A stretch of DNA of 64,000 bases from Pseudomonas entomophila (GTDB lineage: Bacteria > Pseudomonadota > Gammaproteobacteria > Pseudomonadales > Pseudomonadaceae): assembly GCF_013523125.1 (NCBI RefSeq), contig NZ_JAAMQJ010000013.1, positions 1 to 64,000 on the forward strand, in the 5' to 3' direction. The notes below the pieces were generated by a model. It did not search any database, was not told the DNA's origin, and was given only the letters and a program-made list of their open reading frames with translations. The translations under genes and the position numbers were made by a program. Shown piece by piece: positions 35,701 to 50,700 of this stretch. Each line of letters starts with the position of its first letter. Within the stretch, counting starts at the first letter, position 1.

Positions 35701-38700
35701 CAGCCTGGTGCTGAGCACGCCGCAGCGCGATGGCCAGGCCCTGTCGCTGAGCCAGACCGATGCGGCCGGCAACGCCTCACCCGACGTGGTGCTCGACGCG
35801 CCGGACGTCACCGCCCCAGCCGCACCGGCCGACGCCGTGCTGAACGCCGAGGGCCGTGTGGTCAGTGGGCGTGGCGAGCCTGGCGCCACGGTCACCGTCC
35901 GGGCGGCCGACGGCAGCGTCCTGGGCAGCGCCGTGGTCGCCACCAATGGGGTATTCGATGTCACGCTCGACGTGCCGCAACGGGCGGGCCAGCGCCTGAC
36001 CCTCGAGCAGACCGATGCCGCTGGCAACACCTCGGCGGTCACCAGCCTGACCGCTGCCGACACTACCGCTCCGCTGGCACCGAGCAATCTGCAAGTGGCC
36101 GCCGACGGCCTGAGCCTGACCGGTACCGGCGAGCCCGGTGCGCGCATCGAGGTGCGCAGCGCCGACGGCAGCCTGCTCGGCAGCGCCGTGGTCGCGGCGG
36201 ACGGCACCTTCAACGTCAGCCTGGGCGCCGCCCAGTTGGCCGGGCAAGTGCTGAGCGTCTCGCAGACCGACACGGCGGGCAACCTCTCCCCGACCGTCTC
36301 GGCCACCGCCCCGACGGGGGCCGATGCCCCGGCAGCGCCTGGCGGCCTGCAACTGAGCGCTGACGGCCTGACCCTGACCGGTACCGGCGAGGCCGGTGCC
36401 ACGGTCACGGTCCGGGATGCCAATGGCGCCGTGCTGGGCACGGCCGTGGTCGGCACCGATGGCGCCTTCAGCCTGACGCTGGGCACCGCGCAGCTCGACG
36501 GCGAAGTGCTGCGCGTCACCCAGACCGCCGACGGTCAGACCTCGGCGTCCATTTCCCTGACCGCGTCGGATGTCACCGCGCCCGCTACACCGACCGGCCT
36601 GGCGCTCGGCGCCGATGGCCTGACGCTGACCGGCACCGGCGAACCTGGCGCCACGGTCACCGTGCGCGACGCCGAAGGCCGCTCCCTGGGCAGCGCCCAA
36701 GTCGCCGTCGACGGCAGCTTCCGCGTCACCCTGGACAGCCCGCAGCTCAACGGCCAGACCCTCGCGGTCGAGCAGGTCGACCGTGCAGGTAACCTGTCGG
36801 CGGCGACGCCACTGACCAGCGCCGACGTCACCGCACCGGTCGCACCGACCGACTTGCAGGTCAGCACCGACGGCCTGACCCTGAACGGCCGCGGCGAAGC
36901 CGGTGCCACGATCACCGTGCGCGGGCCTGACGGCGCGGCCCTGGGCACTGCGCAGGTCGCTGCCGATGGCACTTTCAGTGTGGCGTTGAGTGCCCCACAA
37001 CGGGCCGGCCAGGCGCTGACCGTCGAGCAGGCCGATGGCGCAGGCAACCTGTCGCCTGCCGCAACCGCCTATGCGCCCCAGGCGCCCGTCGATGGCGAGG
37101 TGCCACCTGCGCCTGGCAACCTGCAGGTCAGCGCCGACGGCCTGACCCTGCGCGGTACCGGTGAAGCCGGCGCGACCGTGACCGTGCGCGGTGCGAACGG
37201 CGACATCCTCGGCACCGCCGTGGTCGCGGCCAATGGCACCTTCAGCGTGCCGTTGGCGACCCTGCAGACAGGTGGCCAGAGCCTGTCGGTGCAGCAAGCC
37301 GACGCCGCCGGCAACGTCTCGGCCAGCGTGCAGGCCACGGCGCCGGCTGGTGCCGGTGCACCGCCAGCGCCGACGGGGCTGGAACTGAGCGACAACGGCC
37401 TGACCTTGACCGGCACCGGCACGCCCGGCACCTTGGTCACGGTCCGCGGACCGACCGGTGCCACCTTGGGCACGGCAGCCGTAGCGGCCGATGGCTCCTT
37501 CGTGGTCAACCTGGGCAGCGCTCAGCTCAATGGCGAGCGCTTGACCGCCGTACTGACCGATGCCGCGGGCAACCGCTCGCCGTCGGCCGACCTCACCGCG
37601 CCGGACGTGACCGCACCGGCTGCGCCCACCGACCTGGCCATCGACACCACTGGCCTGGTCCTGACCGGCGCTGGCGAGCCGGGTGCCCAGATCACCGTGC
37701 GCGACGCCGACGGCAACCCGCTGGGCACGGCCCTGGTCGATGCCCAAGGGCGCTTCACGGTCGAGCTGAACACACCGCAACTGGCAGGCCAGACGCTATC
37801 CGTCGAACAAGCCGACCTGGCCGGCAACCTGTCCGGCACGGGCACGGCGACCGCACCGTCCAGCCCGGATGCCCCCGAAGCGCCGACCGGCCTGTTCCTC
37901 GGCACCAATGGCACGACCCTCAACGGCACGGGCCAGGCAGGTGCCACGGTCACCGTGCGCGATGCCGCCGGCAACGCCCTCGGCACTGCCGTGGTGGGCG
38001 CCGATGGCAGCTTCACGGTGCCACTGGACCAGGCTCAGCTCGATGGCCAGACCTTGACAGTGGTGCAGGAGGATGGGGCGGGCAATGTCTCGCCGTCCAT
38101 CACCGTACAAGCCGATGACGTCACCGCACCTGTGGCTGCCACGGGCCTGCAGGTCAGCGCCGACGGCGTCACCCTGTCCGGCACTGGCGAAGCCGGCGCC
38201 ACCGTGACCGTTCGCGGCCTGGGTGGCGTGTTGCTGGGGACCGCCGTGATCGCCGCCGACGGCACCTTCAATGTGCCGCTGGGCACGCCGCAGACCGATG
38301 GCCAGACCCTGTCGGTCATCCTCACCGACAGCGCTGGCAACGTCTCGCCGCGCATCACCGCCCAGGCGCCGGAAGGGGCCCAGGCGCCGGCCGCGCCGGC
38401 CGCCTTGCAACTGAGCGAGGACGGGCTGACCCTCAGCGGCACTGGTGCCGCCGGGACCACCGTCAGCGTGCGGGGTACCGACGGGACCTTGCTGGGCAGT
38501 GGCACGGTCGGCGCCGATGGGCGCTTCAGCGTCGCGTTGGGCAGCGCCCAGCTCGATGGCGAAACCCTCAACGTGGTCCTGACCGATACCGGTGGCAACG
38601 CCTCGCCGTCCGCCGCCGTGGTCGCCGACGACAGCACCGCGCCGACCCTGCCGAGCGACCTGCAAGTGACCAGCGATGGCCTGAGCCTCACCGGCACCGG

Positions 38701-41700
38701 CGAGGTCGGCGCTACGGTCACGGTACGCGCTGCCGACGGCACCCTGCTCGGCAGTGCCGTGGTCGCCGCCGATGGCACCTTCAACGTGCCGCTGGGCACC
38801 GCGCAACTGGATGGACAGACCCTGTCGGTCACGCTGACCGACACGGCGGGCAACGACTCGGTCCCCGGCTCGGCCAGCGCACCGGCCGGCGCCGATGCGC
38901 CAGCAGCCCCCGACGCCCTGCAACTGAACCTGGCCGGCACCGCCTTGAGCGGGACCGGTGTCGCCGGCGCCACGGTCACCGTGCGCGCCGCCGACGGCAG
39001 CGTGCTGGGCACCGCCACGGTGGCCGCTGATGGCACCTTCAACGTCGACCTGGCCTTGCCCCAGCTCGATGGCGAAGTCCTCAGCGTGACCCAGGCCACG
39101 GCAGATGGCACCTCGCCGTCGGTGCCGTTCGCCAGCTCCGACGTGACCCCGCCGGCCGCGCCGACCGACCTGGTCTTCAACGACGCGGGCGACCGCCTTA
39201 CCGGCGTCGCCGAAGCCGGCGCCACCGTGCAGGTACGCGGGCTGGGCAACAGCGTGTTGGGCACGGCGGTCGCCGCCGCCGATGGCAGCTTCACCCTGGT
39301 CCTGTCGCCGGCCCTGAACCCAGGGCAGACCGTCTCGGTGGTCGCCACCGACACGGCGGGCAACGCCTCGACGCCTGCGCCGGTCACCGCCCCTGGCACG
39401 CCGACCGACACCGTCGCCCCGGACGCGGCCGCGAACGTGGCGATCAACGCCAGCGGCAACCTGCTCACCGGCAGCGGCGAGGTCGGCACCCTGGTCACCG
39501 TCACCAATGGTGCGGGCGTCCTGCTCGGCACCGCCACCGTCGGCAGCGACGGTGCGTTCGCCGTGGTGCTGGCACCGGCCCAGGACATCGGCCAGCCGTT
39601 GAGCGTCACCTTGACCGATGCGTCGGGCAACGTCTCGACCGCCACGTCGTTGCTGGCGCCCAACCTGATCCAACCGCAAGCGCCGGCCGACCTGGCGGTT
39701 TCCACGGACGGTGCATTCCTCACCGGCCGCGCCACACCCGGCCTGCGCATCTTCGTGCGCAGCTTCGGCGGACGCCTGCTCGGCTCGGCGGTGACCGCCG
39801 TGGACGGCGCCTTCGTGGTCAGCCTCTCGCCCGGTCAGACCGATGGCCAGGCCTTCGATGTCACGGCCGTCGATGCACGGGGCAACGTCGCCCCTGCCGA
39901 AACCCTCACCGCACCGGACACCACGCCACCGGCGGCGGTCACCGCCCTGGTGGTCAGCCCCGACGGCGCCAGCCTGGCCGGCAAGGGCCAGGCCGGTGCC
40001 ACGGTGACCGTCCGCGACCCGGCCGGCACTGCCCTGGGTACCGCTACCGTGGACGACACGGGCAGCTTCCTGGTCGACCTGGCGCCGCCACTGGCCGAAG
40101 GTCAGGCGGTGACGGTGGTGCAGGTCGATGCCTCGGGCCTGCCGTCCGACGCGGCCCCGGCCGAAGCGCCGAGCGCCGATGCGCCGGCTCCGGCCACGGG
40201 CGTGGCCATCGATGCCCAGGGCACGACCGTCACTGGTAATGGTGCCCCCGGCAGCACGGTGGAAGTCCGTGACGCCGACGGCAACGTGATCGGCAGCGCC
40301 GTGGTCGACGCCGACGGCACCTTCAGCGTGCCGATCGCCACGCCACAGACCAACGGCCAGGCCCTCGACGTAGTGGTGCTGAACCCCGCCGGCGAGTCGC
40401 TGCCGACGGCGATCACCGCCACCGACAGCACGCCACCCGCGCCGGCCGACACCCTCGCGGTCAACCCCAATGGCCTGGTGCTGTCCGGGCAAGGCGAAGC
40501 CGGGGCGACGGTCACCGTGCGCAATGCGGCGGGCACCGTCATCGCCACCGGCGACGTGGGGCCGACCGGCAGCTTCTCGATCACCCTGCCCGAGGCGCAG
40601 AACCAGGGCGAGCGTCTGGAGGTGACGCTCACCGACGCCAGCGGCAATGCATCGACGCCGGCGGCGGTCGATGCGCCCAATGTGCTCAACCCGCTGCTGC
40701 CAGGCGGCGTGACCCTCGACGCTGGCGGCACGCAACTGAGCGGCATCGGCCAGGCCGGCTCGACCATCACCCTGCGCGATGCCGACGGTGCGGTGCTCGG
40801 CAGCGCCACGGTCGGTAGCGACGGCGTCTTCACGGTGCCGCTGAACACCGCGCAAACCAATGGCGAATCGTTGTCGGTGATCGGCACCTCGCCGGCCGGC
40901 CAGAGCAGCGACCCGGTCAACCTGGTGGCACCGGACACGACGATCCCTGCGCCGGTCACCGACCTCGTCGTCGAGGCCTCCGGCGACCAGCTCGGCGGCA
41001 CTGGCGAGCCAGGTGCCCAGGTCGTGGTCCGCGATGACAGCGGTGCGGTGATCGGCAGCACCACCGTGGCCGCCGATGGCAGCTTCGTGGTGTCCCTGAC
41101 TGCGGCACCCGCGGCCGGTCAGCCACTGCAAGTGGTGCAGATCGATCCGGCAGGCAACCGCTCCGAGCCGGTCCTGGCCGTGGCGGCCGACACCACGCCG
41201 CCTGCGGCGCTGGTGGACGTCGCCATCTCCGCCGATGGCTCGATCGCCTCGGGCACCGGCGAGGTCGGCGCCCGTGTCGAGGTCTTCGCCGATGGCCAGC
41301 GTGTGGGCACCGGCCAGGTGGGCGACAACGGTCGCTTCCAGATCACCCTGACGCCCGTCCAGGCCAATGGCCAGGCCCTGACCCTCACCCAGACCGACGC
41401 GGCCGGCAACGTCTCGCCGAACGCCGACGTCACCGCGCCGGACATCCAGGCGCCGGAAGCCGTCACCGACCTGCTGCTGGCCGATGACGGCCTGAACCTG
41501 ACCGGTGCCGGCGAGCCCGGCGCCACGGTGCAGGTGCGCGACGCCAATGGCGCGATCATCGGCACCGGCACGGTCGAGGCCGACGGGCGCTTCGCGCTGA
41601 CGCTGGACACCGCCCAGCTCGACGGCCAGGCCCTGAGCGTGGCGCAGGTCGACGCCAGTGACAACGTCTCGCCCAGCGCGCCGTTGCAGGCACGCGACAT

Positions 41701-44700
41701 CACCCCACCGGAGCCGGTGCAGAACCTGGCCGTGTCCAGCAATGGCGCGACCCTGACCGGTACCGGCGAAGTCGGTGCACGGGTCACCGTCACTGACGCC
41801 AACGGCGCCGCCCTGGGCAGTGCCACCGTCGCTGCCGATGGCAGCTTCAGCATCGCCCTGAGCACGGCCCAGGTCAGCGGTCAGACCCTGACCGTGGTGC
41901 AGACTGACGCCGCCGACAACGTCTCGCCTTCGGCCGAGGTCGATGCACCGGTCGTGCTGCTGGCACAACCGTCGGCCCTGCTCCTCGACGCCACCGGCAC
42001 CGTGCTCAGCGGCAATGCGGCAGCCGGCGCCACGGTCGAAGTGCGCAGTGCCGATGGCACCCTGCTCGGCCGCGACGTCGTGGCCGCCGATGGCACCTTC
42101 GACGTCACCTTGAACGCCGCTCAGCTGAACGGCGAGACCCTGCAGGTCGTGGCCATCGACGGCGGGCGCACCTCCCTGCCCGTGGACCTGGTGGCGGAGG
42201 ACACCACGCCACCAGCGCCTGTCACGGCCTTGCAAATCAGCGCCGACGGGGCGACGGTGTCTGGCACCGGCGACCCGGGCAGCGAGGTCACCGTCACCCG
42301 CGGCGGCGTGACGCTGGGCACCGCCACGGTCGATGACGCGGGCGTGTTCGTGGTCACCCTCGCTCCGCCGGCGGTCACCGGCGATGCCTTGTCGGTGGTC
42401 GCCAGCGACGCCGCCGGTAACGACGCGGCGGCCGTCACCCTTGATGGCCCATTGGGCACGGAACTGGCACCACCGACCAACCTGCAGCTGTCCGCCGATG
42501 GCGTGACCCTCACCGGCAGCGCGACGGTCGGTGGCACGGTGACCGTTCTCGGACTAGGCGGCGTGATGCTGGGCACCTCGGCGGCGGTCGGTGCCGACGG
42601 TACCTTCAGCCTCACCCTGTCGCCTGCGCAGACCAACGGCCAGACCCTCAACGCCAGCGTCACCCTCGGCGACCAGACCTCGGTCTCGACCTCGCTGGTC
42701 GCGGCCGACACCACGGCTCCCGAGGCGCCGGTCACCACGACGGTGGCCGCCGATGGCAGCGTGCTCAGCGGGCGTGGCGAAGCCGGTGCCTCGGTGCGCG
42801 TCACCGATGCCAACGGTACAGTGCTCGGCACGGCCACGGTCAGCGCGGCAGGTCTGTTCACCGTCACGCTGGCGCCTGCCCAGGCCAATGGCCAGGCCCT
42901 GACGCTGACGCAAACCGATGCAGCCGGTAACGTTTCGGCCGAAGCCACATTGACCGCGCCGGACATCCAGCCACCGAGCGCACCGACCGAGGTCGTGCTG
43001 AACGCCGCAGGCACCGTGGTCAGTGGCCGTGGCGAGGCCGGCGCAAGTGTCCAGGTGCGCAGCGCCGATGGCACCCTGCTGGCCGACGGCGTGGTCGATG
43101 CCAGCGGTGCCTTCCGCGTGACCTTGCCGGCACCGCAGCTGACCGGCGCCGCCCTGCGCGTCGAACTGACCGATGCCGCCGACAACACCTCGGCCGCGAC
43201 CCCATTGCTCACGCCTGACCGTACGCCGCCAGCGGCGGTCACCGACCTGTCGGTCAGTAGCGATGGCAGCGTGCTGGTCGGGCGTGGCGAAGCTGGAGCC
43301 AGGGTCGAGGTGCGCGATGCCAGCGGCACCCTGCTCGGCACCGCCTCCGTCGCGGCCAGCGGCGACTTCTCGGTCCGGCTCGCACCGGCACCGGCCAACG
43401 GCCAGACGGTCGAGGTGGTCCAGGTCGATGCGGCGGGCAACGTGTCCGACGACGCTCTGGTCACTGCACCGGACATCAGCGCGCCGGCCATCCTGACCAA
43501 CGTCGTCATCAACGGTGACGGGCAGATCGTCACCGGCAAGGGCGAACCGGGCGCGACGGTGTTCGTGCGCGGCCTGGACGGCACCGAGCTGGGCTCGGCG
43601 CTGGTCAATGCCAATGGCTCGTTCAGCGTCACCTTGAACCCGGCGCAGATCAATGCCGAGCCGTTGACCATCAACCAGGAGGATCCACCCGGCAACGAAG
43701 GGCCGGCCATCGACCTGACCGCGCCGGACCTGACCCCACCGGCCGCACCCAGCGAGCTGGCCCTGAGCGTCAACGGCCTGCAGTTCAGCGGCACTGCCGA
43801 AGTTGGCAGTACCGTCACCGTCAGCGCGTTCGATGGGCGCGTCCTGGGCCGTACCGTGGTCAACGCCACGGGCCGCTTCCAGCTCACCCTGGAGCAGGCC
43901 CAGCTCGATGGTCAGGTGCTGAGCGTCACGGCGCGCGATGCCGCCGGCAACGTCTCGCCCTCGACGCTCCTGACAGCCGTCGACCTCACCCCGCCAGGCA
44001 TTCCGATGGACCTGTCGGTGTCGGTCGATGGCAGCACCCTCAGCGGTCTGGGTGAGCCCGGTGCGCTGATCATCGTCAGCAGCGCCTCGGGCGTGCCCTC
44101 GGGCAGCGCCACCGTCACCGCCAACGGCACCTTCAACATTCCGCTGATACCGCCGGTCCAACCGGGTACGGTCCTCAGCGTGGCGCAGAGCGACGCGGCC
44201 GGTAACGTCTCCGGCCCCGTGGTGATCACCGCGCCTGGTGAACTGGCCCCGGACACGCCGAGCGATCTGGCCCTGAGTGCCAATGGCCTGGTGGTGACCG
44301 GTACCGGCACGCCGGGGTCGAGCATCGCCGTGCATGCACTCGACGGTCGCTTGCTCGGTGTGGCCCAGGTCAATCCGGATGGCAGCTTCCGGGTGAACCT
44401 GACCACTGCCCAGCTCAATGGCGAGGTGCTCACCGTCAACGCCAGCAACGCCGACGGCATCAACTCCGGCCCCAATCAGCTGATCGCCGCCGACCTTACG
44501 CCACCGGCCGCCTTGACCGACTATCAACTGTCGATCGACGGCCTGACCGTGACCGGGCGTGGCGAAACCGGTGCCCGCGTCATCGTCAGTGATGCCAACG
44601 GCCTGGATCTGGGGACGGCCGTGGTCGGGGCCGACGGGCGCTTCAGCGTCACCCTCGACAGCGCGCAGCTCAACGGGCAGACCCTGAGCCTGACCCAGAC

Positions 44701-47700
44701 CGACGACGCCGGTAACGAATCGGCTGCCGTCAGCCTGCTCGCCGCCGACCGTCAGGCGCCGCTGGCGGCGACCGACGTGGCGATCGACCAGACTGGCACG
44801 TTGGTCACCGGCGTCGGCGAAGCCGGCAGCACGGTGACGGTCACCAACGCCGCCGGCCTGGTGCTGGGCACGGGCGTGGTGCGGGTCGACGGCACCTTCG
44901 CCGTCGCGCTGACGCCACCGCAGATCAACGGCCAGGCCCTGGACGTGACCCTGACCGATGCCGCCGGCAACGTGTCGCCGATCACCGACGCCACGGCCAT
45001 CGACACCACCGCGCCCCTGGCGCTGAGCAACCTGGCGTTCAACGCCACCGGTGCCAGCATCACCGGCCGCGGCGAAGCCGGAGCCGTGGTCACGGCACGC
45101 AATGCCGCCGGCGACAGCCTGGGCACCGTGGTGGTCGGCGCGACCGGTGCCTTCACCCTGGTGCTCACCCCGGCGCAGGCCAATGGCGAAGCCGTCACCT
45201 TGGTGCAGGCCGACGCCAGCGGCAACGTCTCGCCGGCCTCGAACCTGGTGGCGCCGGATATCACCGCACCGCTGGCCCTGCAGAACGTGGCCATCAACGC
45301 GGCCGGCAGCGTGGTCACCGGCGCCGGTGAAGTGGGCGCGCAGGTCACCGTGCGCAGCGCGACCGGCACCCTGCTCGGCAGCGGTACCGTGCAGGCCGAT
45401 GGCAGCTTCGCCATCACCCTGAACACGCCGCAGATCAACCTGCAGGCCCTGAACGTGCAGCAGGCCGACGGCCAGGGCAACCTGAGCCCGATCACCGCGC
45501 TCACCGCGCCGGACCTGACGCCGCCAGCCGCTGCCACCAACCTGGTGGTCGCCGGCAACGGCACGGCCCTCACCGGCAGCGCCGAAGCCGGTGCGCAGGT
45601 GCGCATCAGCCGGGTCGGTGGCGAAGTCATCGACACGGTGACGGTGGGCGCCAACGGCACCTTCAGCGCTACCCTCACCCCTGCTCTGGTCAACGGCGAA
45701 GCGCTGGCGGTGGTGGTCATCGATCCGGCCGGCAACCTGTCGCCGACCAGTACCCTGACGGCGCCCGATATCACGGCACCGAACCCGGTGGCCGACCTGT
45801 CGATCAACCCGGCTGGCACCCAACTGGCAGGCACCGGTGAACCCGGCGCCACCGTCAACGTGTTCCTCGGCGCCACACGCCTGGGCACCGCGACGGTCGA
45901 TGCCAGCGGCAACTTCGTGGTGACCCTCAGCCCGGCGCAGCTCAACGGTCAACTGTTGAGCGTGGTGCAGGCCGATGCCGCAGGCAATGCCGCCACGGCG
46001 GTCGAGCTGGCTGCACCGGACACTACACCGCCTGCGGTGCCGACCAACCTCGCCCTGGCCAGCAACGGCCTGGCCGTGACGGGTGTCGGCGAAGCCGGTG
46101 CGCGGGTGCAGGTCACGGCGGCCGACCAGACGGTACTGGGCGTCGCCCAGGTCGGCACCGATGGACGCTTCAGCGTCACCTTGTCCAGCGTGCAGGCCAA
46201 CGGTCAGACCCTGACCGTGCGCCAGGTCGACGCAGCGGGCAACAGCTCGCCGACGGTGGCCTTGCAGGCCCCTGACACCACCGCGCCGGTCGCCGTCGCC
46301 GACCTGACGCTGAGCGTCAATGGCCTGGTGCTGTCCGGCACTGGCGAGGCCGGGGCCACGGTCCGCGTGAACGGTACCGGTGGCGTGTTGGGCACGGCCA
46401 CGGTGGGCGGCGACGGAACCTTCTCGGTCACCCTGGCCAGCCCGCAGCTCAACGGTCAGGCCCTGTCCCTGGTGCAGGTCGACGCCGCAGGCAATGTGTC
46501 GCCGTCGGCGGCCTTGACCGCCCGCGACATCACGCCGCCCGGCGTGCCGGTGATCGAAACGAGCGAGGTCGGCTTCCTCATCGGGACGGCCGAGGCCGGT
46601 GCCCGCGTCACCGTGACCACGGCCAGTGGTACGCTGGTCGGCACCGCCGTGGTCGAGGCCAACGGCAGCTTCGCGGTGGTCTACACCACGGCGCAGCAAA
46701 ACGGAGAGCCCCTGACCATCACGGTTCGGGACGCCGCCGACAACGTCTCCACACCGCTGGTGATCACCTCGCCGGACATCACCCCACCGCTGCCGGTGAC
46801 CGACCTGTCGCTCAACGCCGGCTTCAACCAGCTGTTCGGTCGTGGCGAAGCCGGGGCCACGGTGACGGTGCGCATCGGTAACGGTACGGCGCTTGGCTCT
46901 GCCGTGGTCGGTGCCGATGGGCCCTTCGTGGTGACCCTGTCGCCCGCAGCGTCGTTCCTGCAGGTGCTCAACGTGACCCAGGTGGACGCGTCGGACAATC
47001 CCTCGTCCGTGGCGACCATCACCGTACCGCTGGTGCTGCCGCCGGAAACGCCGACCAACCTGGTGCTGGATACGGCAGGGACCACGTTGACCGGGCGTGC
47101 GACGCCCAACGTGCGCATCGACGTGTTCGGAGCCGACCGCACCACCCTGCTCGGTTCCACCACGGTGGCTGAAAACGGCGCGTTCAGCGTGCAGCTGAGC
47201 GCACCGCAGACCAATGGCCAGAGCCTGACGGTGACCGCCAACATCGCGTTGGTCGGGCCTTCCCTGCCCGCCATCGTCATCGCTGCCGACACCACGCCGC
47301 CGGTGGCCTTGGCCAACCTCTCGCTCAATGGCAGCGGTACGATCGTCACCGGTACCGGTGAAGCGGGCGCCACGGCGATCATCAGCACGGCCGCTGGCGT
47401 GGAGCTGGGCCGCGCGGTCATCGGAGCCAACGGCAGCTTCAGCGTGACCTTGAGCAGTGCCCAGACCAACGGGCAGGTGCTGAACGCCGTGCAGGTCGAC
47501 GGTGGCGCCAACTTGTCGCCTGCGGTGCAGCTCACCGCCGCCGACACCACTGCGCCTCTGCTGGCCACCAACCTGGCGCTCAACGCGGCTGGCACTCGCC
47601 TGACCGGCATCGGCGAGGCCGGGACGGTGGTGCGTGTCACCAGCGGCACCACACTGCTGGGCCTGGGCACGGTCGCCGCCGACGGCACCTTCGCCATTAC

Positions 47701-50700
47701 CCTGACGCCGCCGCAGACCAATGGCCAGTCCCTGGCTGTGACTCTGACCGATGCTGCCGCCAATGTCTCCGACGTGGCGACCCTCGTCGCAGCGGACATC
47801 ACCGCACCGGTGGCGCCAGGCAACCTGGCGCTGGTCGGCAACGGTCTGCAACTGACCGGCACCGGCGAAGCGGGTGCGATCGTCTCGGTCAGCACGGCGG
47901 CCGGTCTGCCGCTGGGCAGTGCCCGGGTCGGTGCCGACGGCAACTTCAGCGTGCTGTTGGCCAGCCCGCAGACCAACGGCCAGGTGCTGACCGTGCGCCA
48001 GGCCGATGCGGCCGGCAACCTGTCGCCGACGGTCACGACAACGGCGGGCGACACCACGCCTCCGGCCCTGGCGAGCAACCTGGCCGTCACCGGCAACGGC
48101 GCCACCCTGAGCGGGAGCGGCGAGGTCGGTGCGCAGGTGACGGTGACCAATGCCGCCGGGCAGACCCTGGGCACCGCGACGGTCGGTGCGACGGGCCAGT
48201 TCAGCGTCACCCTGTCGCCGCCTCAGCTCGACGGGCAACTGCTCAACGTGCGCCTGACCGACGCCGCGCAGAACGTCTCGGCCCCGGCCGTGATCACCGC
48301 GCCGGACACCACCCCACCGGTGGCCCCGGCCAGTGCCACGGTCAATGCCTCGGGTACCCTGGTCAGCGGCACCGGCATCGCCGGCGACCGCATCGTGGTC
48401 AAGAACGGCGCCGCCGAACTGGGCACGGCCGTGGTGGCTGCCAACGGCAGCTGGTCGCTGGTGCTGAACCCACCGCTGACCAACTTCCAGGCCCTTACGC
48501 TGACCCAGCTGGACGCGGCCGGCAACGTCTCGCCAACCCTGGTGGTCAACGCGCCGGACCTGACGCCACCGGTGGCGGCCAGCGGGCTGCAACTGAGCAC
48601 CGATGGCCTGACCCTCTCAGGCTCCGCCGAAGTCGGTGCCACGGTCAGCGTGCGTGGCCTGGGCGGCACGGTGCTGGGCACGGCGGTGGCGCAGGCCAAC
48701 GGCAGCTTCAGCGTCGGCTTGCGCACGGCGCAGATCAACGGTGAGACCTTGACCGTGGTGGTCACCGACGGACGCGGCAACGCCTCGCCAGCCGCGACCC
48801 TGGTGGCGCCGGACATCGATGCCGACCGTCCGGTGGTGGCCAGCGACAACCTGGCCACGGCCACGGTAACCCTGGCGCCGGTGACCTCGGTGAGCAACCA
48901 GAACGAGACCTTCCCCACGTTGATCGGCGTGGGCTTCACCCACACCTTCAACTTCACCGTGGCGGCGGGTACCACCGCCAAGCCGACCCTGACCCTGACC
49001 AACGCCGGCGTGCTCGATCTCAGTACCCAGGCGACCTACACCTTGCAGGTCAAGGACGCCAATGGGGTCTGGCAGACCATCGGCGCCACCGGCAGCGGCG
49101 GTCTGCTCGACCTGCAACTGCTCAGCGGCACCGGCGTGCGCATCAGTGCCGGCACCCTGCAGGCCGGCGAGTATCGCCTCAACTTCGTCAGCAACAGCGT
49201 CAGCGTCATCACCAACATCGACTCGAACCTGCGCCTGGACGTTACCAGCCTGACCCAGTTCCAGGGCACGGCAGGGGCGGCGGTCACCGGCAACGTGATC
49301 AACGACCTGGGCACCGACGGCACGGCCGACATCACCGGGCCGGACAACGGCGCGGTGCTGCGCGTGCAGAGCGGCGGGAATTACGTCAACGCCGAGACCG
49401 GCACGGTGGTGCAAGGCCTGTACGGCACCCTGACCCTCGATGGCCAGGGCAACTACAGCTACCGCGCCACCGGCACGGCCAGCAGCGTGGGCAAGGTCGA
49501 TGTGTTCAACTACCAGCTGGTGCACCCGAACGGCTTGTCCGATACCGCCACGCTGTACGTGCGCATCGACAGCCCGCAGGCGGTCGAGGTCTGGAACAAC
49601 GCCAACCTGGCGGCCCCGGCCGTGGTGGTCGACGCCATCAACGACGTGGCCAGCACCCGCATCAGCCTGGCCAACCTGGAGACCACCACCACCACCAACC
49701 TGGGGACGGTCACCTCGATCGCGCTCACCGGCGGTTCGGGGCAGTACGGCTTCACCGTCAGCCCCAACACCGTCAGTGACCTGACCTTGACCTTGACGTC
49801 CACCAGCCTGGCGTCGCTGGCCAACTCGGTCAACCTGAGTCTGTCCAAGCTCAACACGGCGACCGGGCAGTACGTGCTGGTCAAGAGCTGGAACGGCGCG
49901 GCGCTGGTGACGCTGGGCGGCGGCAGCCGCGGCGTGATCATCGAGGACCAGACCCCGGGTACCTACCGGGTCAACGTCAGCGTCGGCGGCCTGGCGGTGC
50001 TGACCAGCCTCAACGTCAGCCTCACCAACGTGGCCACCTACACCAACCAGTTCGTGGTCGGCAGCTACACGCCGGTGACCGGCAACCTGCTCACCGACAC
50101 CGCCGGTGGCAGCGCCGACGTGCTCGGTTCGGCCTTCACCACGCTGTCGGTGCTGGCGGCGGCCAACACCTACGTGCAGCCGGGCTACAACGGCACCAGC
50201 ATCGCCGGCACCTACGGCACCCTGCTGGTCAAGGCCGATGGCAGCTATGCCTACACCTTGAACGCCGGGCTCAGCTCGACGGTGATCGGCCAGACGGACA
50301 CCTTCACCTACCGCTTGACGCACCCCAACGGCACCAGCGACACCGCCACCCTGACGGTCGGGCTGAACCAGGCCGGTGCGGTATCGGCGCGCATGGCCCT
50401 GGCCAGCGTCGACAGCGACGACACCGCCCTCCATGCGCTGGCGGCGTCCGACGAGCATGCGCTGCTGGGCACCGACGGCAACGACACGCTCGACGGCAGC
50501 CAGGGCGGCGCGGTCACGCTCGGTGGCGGTGCGGGTGACGACACCTTGATCATCAGCGACCTGAACTTCGCTTCGGTCGACGGTGGCACTGGCACCGACA
50601 CCCTGCTCTGGGCCGGTGGCGATGCGGCGATCGACCTGGGCGAGCTGCAGGACCGCCTCAGTCACATCGAGATGATCGACCTGAACGACACCAGCGCTGT